Shown piece by piece: positions 24,538 through 31,848 of a DNA stretch of 64,000 nucleotides; within the stretch, counting starts at the first letter, position 1, and each line of letters opens with the position of its first letter. The DNA comes from Alkalibacillus silvisoli. GTDB lineage: Bacteria > Bacillota > Bacilli > Bacillales > Alkalibacillaceae. A program made the position numbers and the translations under genes. The DNA lies in assembly GCF_039521975.1 (NCBI RefSeq), contig NZ_BAAACZ010000029.1:1-64000 (forward strand), written 5' to 3'. The notes under the pieces were generated by a model. It was not told the DNA's origin. It ran no database searches and saw only the letters and a program-made list of their open reading frames with translations.

Positions 24538-25542
24538 ATGGATTCAGAACATATTCGATTAACTGCACCAGAAATATCAGAACTTTGGGTAGCGTACATT
24601 AATGATTCGGGCGTTGTTTGTGTGTTAAAGAATTTTATGAATCAAGTTCAGGATGAAAAGGTCAAGTCTGTAATAGAAAGAGCTTTGGTAATATCAGAAA
24701 ATGGAATGAATGAAACAGAGAAAATCTTTACACAGGAAGGTTATCCAATTCCTGTTGGTTTTAATGAGAATGAAGATGTCGACCTTCAATCTAATCGGTT
24801 ATATTCTGATGGCTATATGTTGGAGTTTTTAAAGCAGTTGGGGCAAATCGGAATGAAAACGTATAGTTTATCCATTGCTTTTGCAACAAGACAAGATGTA
24901 TATCAGCTTTTCGTCAATGGCTTAAATGAAATGCAGCAAATTCATGAACAAACGCTACAAGTATCATTAGAACAAGGTACTAACATGCGTCCACCTTATT
25001 TACCTATTCCAAAAAAACCTGACTTTGTAAAGAAGCAAAGTTTTTTGACTGGGTGGTTAGGTGATCGAAGGCCCGTTATAGGAGCTGAGATTACACATTT
25101 AGTATCCAATATTCAAAGAAATGCATTGGGTGCTGCAACGATGACAGGATTTGCTCAGACAACCCAATCGAAAGAGCTTAGACAATATTTTCAACAAGGT
25201 AAAGAAATAGCAAATAAACATATCGAAGTCTTCAGTACCATTATGAGGGAAAACGATTTACCTGTTCCGATGACTTGGGATACAGAAGTCACCGATCATA
25301 CGTCGTTTGTTTTCTCTGATAAGTTAATGTTATTTTTGACTACATTTTTAAACAGTCTAGGATTATCTTATTACGGGTTAAGTATGGCAAATAGTCCAAG
25401 GCATGACCTAGGTGCACATTATACAAAAATGATGGCAGAAGTAGCACAATTCACACAAGATGGAACAAATTTGATGATTGACTATGGTTGGTTAGAGCAG
25501 CCACCACAAGCAGCAAATCGTAATAAATTAAAAAATGAGTAG
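24538..25542 (+). CDS. DUF3231 family protein, paralogue
   Basis: A 334-residue paralogue of the preceding protein. The same landmarks recur: HIRLTAPEISELWVAYINDSG, EDVDLQSNRLYSDGYML, NMRPPYLPIPKKPDFVKKQ, and RRPVIGAEITHLVSNIQRNALGA (the last three shared nearly word for word). ATG 24538 is preferred over 24523, because the ribosome binding site ATGGAGG overlaps the earlier ATG. Protein identity is clear but moderate, so the duplication is old. The next gene follows within 8 bp. Confidence 0.85.
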   Translation: MDSEHIRLTAPEISELWVAYINDSGVVCVLKNFMNQVQDEKVKSVIERALVISENGMNETEKIFTQEGYPIPVGFNENEDVDLQSNRLYSDGYMLEFLKQLGQIGMKTYSLSIAFATRQDVYQLFVNGLNEMQQIHEQTLQVSLEQGTNMRPPYLPIPKKPDFVKKQSFLTGWLGDRRPVIGAEITHLVSNIQRNALGAATMTGFAQTTQSKELRQYFQQGKEIANKHIEVFSTIMRENDLPVPMTWDTEVTDHTSFVFSDKLMLFLTTFLNSLGLSYYGLSMANSPRHDLGAHYTKMMAEVAQFTQDGTNLMIDYGWLEQPPQAANRNKLKNE

Positions 25543-25550
25543 AGGTCATT

Positions 25551-26030
25551 ATGACTAAAGATAAACGTGTAGAAGCCATTATATGGAGTATAGCCTTACC
25601 TGGATTTGCTCAATTGCTCAGAAAAAAATATATAAAAGGCATATTCTTAGTTTTGTTAGAAATTATTATTAATGTCCAAGCAAGGTTTAACTACGTGATC
25701 ATTGCAAGTTTTCAAGGGAATATTGATGTTGCTGTTGAGGCAACTAATTATCAATGGATTATGTTTTATCCTTGTCTTTATATGTTTGCTATATGGGATG
25801 CGTATAAAGATGCAGGTGGAGGAGGTCAACCTTTTTCTTATATCCCGTTTGCACTTGCTGCATTTATAGGGACAATTGGGGTTATTTCTTCACCGACTTT
25901 TCACATTGGTGGTGTTCTTTTAGGACCGATTTGGACAGGGATTCTAGCTCACATCATTGGATTTATTATTGGTATATTTATCATGAAGATTTTAAGGCGT
26001 ACAATTGATATTGATGAAAGTGTGAATTGA
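25551..26030 (+). CDS. Uncharacterised membrane protein
   Basis: A 159-residue protein with about four hydrophobic segments (25-45, 65-80, 97-112, 120-147). The start WSIALPGFAQLLRKKYIKGIFL resembles a motif found in TM2/DUF5683-like small membrane proteins (PGxxQ...Y.KG). ATG follows AGAGGTC and lies 8 bp after the DUF3231 gene, so the two are probably co-transcribed. No function known to me. Confidence 0.7.
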   Translation: MTKDKRVEAIIWSIALPGFAQLLRKKYIKGIFLVLLEIIINVQARFNYVIIASFQGNIDVAVEATNYQWIMFYPCLYMFAIWDAYKDAGGGGQPFSYIPFALAAFIGTIGVISSPTFHIGGVLLGPIWTGILAHIIGFIIGIFIMKILRRTIDIDESVN

Positions 26031-26042
26031 GTTAGGTCAAGA

Positions 26043-26101
26043 TTAGTTGTCATAATAGAAATCCGGACGATTCATTATAAATGGACTCGTTCGGATTTCT
26101 A
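26043..26101 (+). terminator. Terminator-like dispersed repeat, copy 4
   Basis: AAATCCGGACGA (26059-26070) pairs with TCGTTCGGATTT (26087-26098) with one G-T pair. The left flank TTAGTTGTCATAATAGAAA is identical to that of copy 1. Confidence 0.8.
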
Positions 26102-26131
26102 CGCTATTATATCGTTACACTAAATTGTTTT

Positions 26132-26206
26132 GAGCGCTGTTAAAAGTTGCCGAACGCTGATAAAGTCGTCTGAACGCTGATAAAAGTGCCCTAAGCGCTG
26201 ATAAAA
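26132..26206 (+). repeat. Four-unit tandem array with 20-bp period (CGCTGATAAA)
   Basis: Cores begin at 26135 (CGCTGTTAAA), 26155, 26175 and 26196 (CGCTGATAAA), that is every 20-21 bp, with variable 10-base spacers. Each is preceded by (G)A(A/G)(C/G). The array lies after terminator copy 4 in the 304-bp gap between convergent genes. The remainder of the gap, 26207-26334, shows no gene. Confidence 0.85.
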
Positions 26207-26334
26207 TTTGATTCCTCTCGGGAGTTCCTCACCTTACACAAGGCATCATGTTCATCATTAAACAACTCTTCTTGCCTTGTCCCAACCTCCTTATGGTACT
26301 TAGGAGAAGAGAGATTTTTCTTCCTTCACTATAA

Positions 26335-27252
26335 TTATCCTTTATTCCTTCTATATTTAATATAAAAAATAAGCGCTATAACTGTAAGTGGAATTAAGAC
26401 CGGGGAGAGACCGATTACTAAAACGGTAATTCCAGAGAAAATATTAATGATAAAGTTGACGGTGTTCATTAATAACTGTTGTGCGCGTTCAATCGTGTTA
26501 AGTGAGTCTTGATTTTCGATTTCTGGAACGTTAACGCGTTGTTCGCTAATGTCAATATGGACTGTTGAATATGCACTATGGTTTTCTAAATAGCCCATTC
26601 GACCTTTGATTTGTTCGATTTCCTCTTGTACGCCTGAGAGATCATTTGAAATATTTAATAAGTCTTCGGTGTCTTCTGCTTCATCTAAAAAGTTTAATAA
26701 CCGTTCTTCGACTGCTTCTTTTGAGAGTAATCGAGATTCTAAATCAACATACTCTTCAGTCACATCTTGGCCTTGGATCGATTTCTCAGTTACATTCGTA
26801 TGTTCACCTTCAATATTGTTCATAAAATCATGAAAATAATCATCAGGTATGCGAGCAACGATTGAACCAGACACTAACCCTTCCTCATGTTCATATGAGG
26901 ATGATTCAACAATATAACCATCTCTCGCTTCAATTTCTTTAGTTAATTCGCGTTCAGAGTCATCGAAGTCAGGGACTTCAATTGCTAGTCTTCCTGAATA
27001 AATCACCATACGACTTTCAGCGCGGTCTTCTGATAATTGTGGTTCGCTTTCATTTCGCAATTCAGCTTGTTCTACTTCCTCAGTTGTTGCTTGCTCTTCT
27101 GTAAAACCAGCGTCTTCATCAGCATTTAAGTCATAACTCTCTTGTGTAGTCTCTACTTCATCATCATTAGAACATGCATATAATACAGTTACAAACACGA
27201 TAAACCATAACGTTAAAATGAAAATCTTCCACTTGGACTTAGTCACCATCAT
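26335..27252 (-). CDS. DUF4349 lipoprotein
   Basis: A 305-residue lipoprotein with lipobox VLYAC (Cys27), a strongly acidic linker (28-78), then the DUF4349 domain: MVIYSGRLAIEVPDFDDSERELTKEI, DGYIVESSSYE, IVARIPDDYFHDFM and a coiled coil at about 165-215 (ESRLLSKEAVEERLL, LSGVQEEIEQIKGRM). A membrane helix at about 267-298 ends in a basic tail. The domain is therefore held at the membrane from both ends. Function unknown. ATG follows AGGTGGGG. Divergent from the COG3044 ATPase; the 27253-27464 spacer shows nothing else. Confidence 0.85.
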   Translation of the reverse strand: MMVTKSKWKIFILTLWFIVFVTVLYACSNDDEVETTQESYDLNADEDAGFTEEQATTEEVEQAELRNESEPQLSEDRAESRMVIYSGRLAIEVPDFDDSERELTKEIEARDGYIVESSSYEHEEGLVSGSIVARIPDDYFHDFMNNIEGEHTNVTEKSIQGQDVTEEYVDLESRLLSKEAVEERLLNFLDEAEDTEDLLNISNDLSGVQEEIEQIKGRMGYLENHSAYSTVHIDISEQRVNVPEIENQDSLNTIERAQQLLMNTVNFIINIFSGITVLVIGLSPVLIPLTVIALIFYIKYRRNKG

Positions 27253-27479
27253 GACCCCACCTATTCTATATTATTAAGGTAGTAGACGTCTTTTCAGTAA
27301 GAATGTTACAACTAACTTGAGGTTATTTTTCCTTTTTGGGGATTATGACAAGTATTTCACGGGAAATCATGGTAATAAAAGTATAAAAGTATCATGAGGG
27401 TGAATCTTTTAGGGATATGTTACAGTATACAAAGAATTGAAGAGTTGAAAACGGATTAAGTTTAATGGAGGTAGTTGAC

Positions 27480-29186
27480 ATGAAACAATTACAGCAACTT
27501 ATTCAAAGAATAGATCGCAAAAGTTATAAAGCGTATAAAGACATACAAGGAAATTATCAATTTAATACACACACTTTACACATTGACTATGTTCAAGGTG
27601 ACCCATTTGCAACACCATCTAAAATCCGCATGTTTATACCAAATGACGTTCAGTCTGTTCAACCTGAATGGTTACAAACCAAAAAGCGCAGAATTTATGT
27701 GGAGGACTATATTGCAAGGCAAGTTCATCGGTCGATTATGAATGAACCAGTTCAAGTAAAAGGAAGTGGAAAAAGCGGTACTATTTCGATTGATGCACCA
27801 GATCAAGAAATATTAGAGCGAACAGCTGTTAACATAACTGAAGAAGGGGTGACCGTTTGCTTATCGATTGGCTTACCTGCAAATGGACGTCGAGTTAATG
27901 GTCAAGAAGCAGATAAGTTGTTGTTTAAAGCGCTACCGAGTATTATCGGGTCCTCAGCTTTACGCTTAAGTCAAAAGCATTTAGATGAAGCTATCCAATT
28001 GGCAGATCAACACGATGCTATCCGTCAAAAAATGAGGAAAGAAGGTTGGATTGCTTTTGTTGCTAATGGATCAATCTTACCAAGAGCGAGCGGAATCAGT
28101 TCTAAACCTTTAAAACAAGCAGTTCCTTTTCAAAGTCCAAAAGAGAATGAAGTAACTTTTCAGATTCCACATCACAAAGAGCCGATATCAGGAATGGCTA
28201 TAACTCAAGGGATTACGTTAATTGTTGGGGGCGGTTATCATGGAAAAAGTACATTGCTTGAAGCGCTAGAATTAGGTGTTTATGACCATGTTTCAAATGA
28301 TGGTCGCGAGTATGTGTTAACCGACCCAAATGCAGTCAAAATTAGAGCCGAAGATGGAAGAAGTATTTCGAATGTGTCGATTTCACCATTTATCAATAAT
28401 TTACCTAATGGGGCAGATACGCGAGCTTTTTCTACCGAGAATGCAAGTGGTAGTACCTCACAAGCTACTAATGTAGTCGAGGCATTAGAAGCAGGGGCGA
28501 ACTCTTTATTAATTGATGAAGATACAAGTGCGACGAATTTCATGATTCGTGATGAGCGTATGCAACAATTAGTAGCTAAAGACCAAGAGCCGATTACTCC
28601 ATTTGTTCAAAAAGTTAAGCAATTAAAAGACGAGTTAAATGTGTCAACTATTTTAGTAATGGGTGGTTCTGGTGATTACTTTGATGTAGCAGATGATGTT
28701 ATTATGATGGACCGTTATGTACCAGTGAATGTAACAGAGCAAGCTCGCTTAATTGCTAAAGACTCACCTCAAACTCAATCAAGTGTTAAAGAATCATTTG
28801 AAAAGTGGACTAACCGGACTATTGATACACAATCGATATATAAGGTATTAGGCCATAAAGCGAAGGTACAAGCTAAAGGGAAAAAGACGATTATGTTAGG
28901 TAAACAAGCTGTCGATCTTGCATTAGTTGAACAAATTGTCGATGATTCCCAAACAAGAATGATTGCTAATATGTTAAAATATATGGCGTTATCTAAAGAA
29001 AATCAAAAGGCGAAGACGTTAGAGGAATGGCTCGATGCCTTTGAAGTTTATATGGAAAAGTATGGATTGAGTTTTACGCAACAAGGCAGAAGCCAAAGGC
29101 AACATCCAGGAGATTTAGCTAGACCGAGAAGGTTTGAAATCGCTGCTGCCATCAATCGTATTCGTCATTTAACTATTAAATCCTAA
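27480..29186 (+). CDS. ABC-class P-loop ATPase of COG3044
   Basis: A 568-residue cytoplasmic ATPase. ATG 27480 is chosen because ATGGAGGTAG just before it is the ribosome binding site (an in-frame ATG lies within it). The P-loop is VGGGYHGKSTLLEALELGVY near residue 250; LLIDEDTSATNFM is the Walker B segment, and ILVMGGSGDYFDVAD follows. These are marks of the predicted ABC-class ATPase family (Pfam ABC_ATPase). No partner membrane protein is encoded nearby. Biological role unknown. Confidence 0.87.
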   Translation: MKQLQQLIQRIDRKSYKAYKDIQGNYQFNTHTLHIDYVQGDPFATPSKIRMFIPNDVQSVQPEWLQTKKRRIYVEDYIARQVHRSIMNEPVQVKGSGKSGTISIDAPDQEILERTAVNITEEGVTVCLSIGLPANGRRVNGQEADKLLFKALPSIIGSSALRLSQKHLDEAIQLADQHDAIRQKMRKEGWIAFVANGSILPRASGISSKPLKQAVPFQSPKENEVTFQIPHHKEPISGMAITQGITLIVGGGYHGKSTLLEALELGVYDHVSNDGREYVLTDPNAVKIRAEDGRSISNVSISPFINNLPNGADTRAFSTENASGSTSQATNVVEALEAGANSLLIDEDTSATNFMIRDERMQQLVAKDQEPITPFVQKVKQLKDELNVSTILVMGGSGDYFDVADDVIMMDRYVPVNVTEQARLIAKDSPQTQSSVKESFEKWTNRTIDTQSIYKVLGHKAKVQAKGKKTIMLGKQAVDLALVEQIVDDSQTRMIANMLKYMALSKENQKAKTLEEWLDAFEVYMEKYGLSFTQQGRSQRQHPGDLARPRRFEIAAAINRIRHLTIKS

Positions 29187-29247
29187 CTAACAAGCTGTTT
29201 CTATGATCTGAACAGCCGAAATATTGAATTAGAAAGGAGGGGTTGTG

Positions 29248-30390
29248 ATGAATTTTACTCAACTAAAACAAGAGCTAATTGAATACTGTGGTGAGGTTAA
29301 TATTCAAAAGGTAGGGATCGCCTCAGCAGATACGTTTGATACGCTGAAACAACGCTTAGTGACTCAGCAGGCTTTTAATTATCAATCAGGCTTTGAAAAA
29401 GGTTCAATCGAAGAGCGCACAACCCCCACAAAGCTACTCCCTAAAGCACAGTCTATTATTTCAATCGCATTAGCCTATCCATCGAAAATGAAAGATGCGC
29501 CGAAAAGTAAAAAAGGTGAAAGACGTGGAATATTTGCTAGAGCTTCTTGGGGTAAAGATTATCACGATGTACTGCGTGAGAAGTTAAACTTAATTGGTGA
29601 GTTTCTTCAAGACAAAGTTGACGGTGCTGAATTTAAGCCGATGGTTGATACAGGTGAGCTTCATGACCGGGCTGTTGCTGAACGAGCTGGTATTGGTTTT
29701 GTCGGTAAAAATTGCAATCTAATCACAGAAGAGTATGGGTCTTATGTTTATTTAGGTGAATTAATTACAAATATTCCTTTTGAACCAGATGAGCCAATTG
29801 AAGAAGGTTGTGGTGACTGTAATATTTGTGTTGATAAATGTCCAACCGGTGCTTTAGTTCAAGGTGGGCAATTAAATGCAAGTCGCTGTATTGCCTATCA
29901 AACGTTAACGAAAGGGTTTTTACCTGATGAATTCCGGACGAAAATAGGGAACCGTTTATACGGGTGTGACACGTGTCAAGTTGTCTGTCCAAAAAATAAG
30001 GGAGTCGATTTTCATTTACACGATGAAATGGAACCAGATCCTGAACTAGCTAAACCTAAACTAGAGCCTTTACTCACGATTTCCAATCGGGAGTTTAAGG
30101 AGAACTTTGGTTATATGTCAGGTTCTTGGAGAGGGAAGAAGCCAATTCAGCGTAATGCAATCATCGCCTTAGCCCATTATAAAGAAGTACAATCTGTTGA
30201 TACGTTGATTGAGTTAATGAAAAAAGACCCAAGGCCCGTGATACGCGGTACAGCAGCTTGGGCAATAGGAAAGATCGGAAGGGAAGATGCTAAAGACGTC
30301 ATCGAACTAGCAAAATGTTATGAAGAAGATGATGATGTAAGAGAAGAGATGGATAAAGGATTAGCACTACTTGAAGTAGAATATACGTAA
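29248..30390 (+). CDS. queG: Epoxyqueuosine reductase QueG
   Basis: QueG reduces epoxyqueuosine to queuosine in the tRNA wobble base, using cobalamin and two 4Fe-4S clusters. The protein is 380 residues. Cluster motifs are CGDCNICVDKCPTGAL and YGCDTCQVVCPKNKG, and the C-terminal extension (about 300-375) holds HEAT-like repeats, RPVIRGTAAWAIGKIGR. ATG 29248 lies 7 bases after AAAGGAGG; a GTG three bases earlier is less well placed. It is followed by ogt and trmL, so this is a small nucleic-acid-modification cluster. It is also a possible consumer of the B12 imported by the 7-14 kb operon. Confidence 0.95.
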   Translation: MNFTQLKQELIEYCGEVNIQKVGIASADTFDTLKQRLVTQQAFNYQSGFEKGSIEERTTPTKLLPKAQSIISIALAYPSKMKDAPKSKKGERRGIFARASWGKDYHDVLREKLNLIGEFLQDKVDGAEFKPMVDTGELHDRAVAERAGIGFVGKNCNLITEEYGSYVYLGELITNIPFEPDEPIEEGCGDCNICVDKCPTGALVQGGQLNASRCIAYQTLTKGFLPDEFRTKIGNRLYGCDTCQVVCPKNKGVDFHLHDEMEPDPELAKPKLEPLLTISNREFKENFGYMSGSWRGKKPIQRNAIIALAHYKEVQSVDTLIELMKKDPRPVIRGTAAWAIGKIGREDAKDVIELAKCYEEDDDVREEMDKGLALLEVEYT

Positions 30391-30416
30391 AGCTTCATAA
30401 GAAAGGAGCTATGTTG

Positions 30417-30947
30417 ATGGTGAAAATGAAGGTATCATCGTTTAATTCACCTATAGGAAGTCTAGTAGTTGGAAGTCATCAGGAACAACTCCATTTCATT
30501 GAACATGTAAGAGATGAGCGCAGTCATGACTGGTTAAGAAGAAGGAAAATTGCACCAGATCGTTATGAATTGGTAAAAGATTGCACCTTTAATAATCAAG
30601 TCATTAATCAATTAACGGAATATTTTAAAGGAGTACAGGTTAATTTCAATTTGCCACTAAATCTAGTAGGAACCCCATTTCAAAAAGAGGTATGGAATGC
30701 ACTTTATCAAATTCCATACGGACAGCTTGTTACTTATAAAGATATTGCTTATGCAATTAATCGTCCGAAAGCGGTAAGAGCAGTAGGGGGAGCTGTTAAT
30801 AAAAATCCAATTTCAGTTATTATTCCATGCCATCGTGTTATTGGCAGTAATGGTAATTTAGTTGGTTATGAAGGTGGATTAGACCGTAAAAGAGCTTTGT
30901 TAAATCTTGAAACAAAAGACGAACAATGGTTAAAAATAAGTCAATAA
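30417..30947 (+). CDS. ogt: Methylated-DNA-protein-cysteine methyltransferase
   Basis: A suicide repair enzyme of about 176 residues that takes the methyl group off O6-methylguanine onto its own Cys. The active site PCHRVIGSNG is intact, preceded by TPFQKEVWNALYQIPYGQLVTY and KAVRAVGGAVNKNP (the DNA-binding helix-turn-helix with its Arg finger). AAAGGAG at 30402 best suits ATG 30417 (8-base gap); ATG 30411 is too close. It is 26 bp after queG. Confidence 0.93.
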   Translation: MVKMKVSSFNSPIGSLVVGSHQEQLHFIEHVRDERSHDWLRRRKIAPDRYELVKDCTFNNQVINQLTEYFKGVQVNFNLPLNLVGTPFQKEVWNALYQIPYGQLVTYKDIAYAINRPKAVRAVGGAVNKNPISVIIPCHRVIGSNGNLVGYEGGLDRKRALLNLETKDEQWLKISQ

Positions 30948-30993
30948 TTTGTGGTATAATACTGTCGTTAGAATAAACAAAGAGGTGGAAACA

Positions 30994-31467
30994 TTGGGGT
31001 TACACATCGTATTATACCAACCAGAAATTCCTGCTAATACAGGCAATATCGCCCGCACAGCTTTGGCAACAAATGCATCCTTACATTTAATTAGGCCATT
31101 GGGTTTTTCGACAGATGATAAAATGCTAAGACGTGCAGGTTTAGATTATTGGCATGATGTTAACGTAAAGTATTATGACTCTTTAGACGAGCTACATCAA
31201 ACTTATCCAAATGGTTCATTTTATTATATTGAAAACTTTGGGACTAAGCATTATACAGATTATGATTATAGTGATCAGAAGGAAGATATCTTCTTTGTTT
31301 TTGGTCGAGAGACAGATGGTATTCCTTTAGAGTTGTTAGTTGGAAAAGAAGATCAATGCTTAAGAGTGCATATGACAGAACACGTTCGGTCATTGAACTT
31401 ATCTAATACAGCAGCGATCATTGTTTATGAAGCTTTACGACAACAAGGCTTTCCGAATGTTAAATAG
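30994..31467 (+). CDS. trmL: tRNA (cytidine(34)-2'-O)-methyltransferase TrmL
   Basis: A 157-residue SPOUT-fold enzyme that methylates the wobble ribose of tRNA-Leu. Motifs: VLYQPEIPANTGNIART at the start, LIRPLGF, DIFFVFGRETDGIP, and LNLSNTAAIIVYEALRQ in the knot. The TTG start at 30994 follows AGAGGTGG; the frame is open upstream but has no site there. An extended -10 (TGGTATAAT, 30952-30960) just after the ogt stop suggests its own promoter. A very strong terminator follows. Confidence 0.95.
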   Translation: MGLHIVLYQPEIPANTGNIARTALATNASLHLIRPLGFSTDDKMLRRAGLDYWHDVNVKYYDSLDELHQTYPNGSFYYIENFGTKHYTDYDYSDQKEDIFFVFGRETDGIPLELLVGKEDQCLRVHMTEHVRSLNLSNTAAIIVYEALRQQGFPNVK

Positions 31468-31470
31468 AGC

Positions 31471-31521
31471 CTTAAAGGATAAAAAGCAGAGGGGACTCCC
31501 CTCTGCTTTTTATCCTTTAAG
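31471..31521. terminator. Very long palindromic terminator
   Basis: A perfect 25-bp inverted repeat centred on one base (31496): CTTAAAGGATAAAAAGCAGA begins the left arm, and its complement ends at 31521. CTTTTTATCC supplies the T-run. It serves trmL and, from the other side, the small gene on the minus strand. Confidence 0.93.
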
Positions 31522-31569
31522 TAAGCTTTTAATAAGACTTGGTGACAAGCCTGACTTTCTCATTGGTCA

Positions 31570-31665
31570 TTATTTACGTGGTTCGCCCGGCTGAGCATCA
31601 TAACCAGCAGTAAAAATTGATACTAAAAATACTAGGCATACACCCATAATAATTGCTGTTGTCAT
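31570..31665 (-). CDS. 31-residue single-helix membrane peptide
   Basis: ATG at 31665 follows GGAGGATTCTCC. The peptide begins MTTAIIMGVCLVFLVSIF, has one membrane helix (about 4-20) and a short tail GYDAQPGEPRK. A textbook promoter lies upstream (31705-31733), and the long palindrome closes it. All signals of a real gene are present despite its size. I do not recognise the family. The helix plus polar C-terminus suggests a regulator or stabiliser of a membrane complex, which is only a guess. Confidence 0.75.
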   Translation of the reverse strand: MTTAIIMGVCLVFLVSIFTAGYDAQPGEPRK

Positions 31666-31704
31666 GGAGAATCCTCCTTATTGTTCAAGACTATGAGTAC
31701 CCTT

Positions 31705-31733
31705 ATTATAACCAAAAGATAATAAAATGTGAA
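31705..31733 (-). promoter_or_regulatory. Sigma-A promoter of the small membrane gene
   Basis: On the minus strand TTCACA (31733-31728) and TATAAT (31710-31705) are spaced by 17 bp, 40 bp before the start codon. Confidence 0.8.
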
Positions 31734-31848
31734 TAAAAGTGTAAACTTGTTCAAATAATCTTCTAAAATTTATTTTATGAACTGTTAGTATAACCCCACT
31801 CAATCAATGAATAAAATGAAATGAAAGCTTTAAGTGGGGGTTATACAG

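Noticed and set aside
26132..26206. Possible CRISPR array
   Set aside because: The repeated core is only about 10 bases and spacers about 10; CRISPR repeats and spacers are each over 20 bases, and no cas gene is near.
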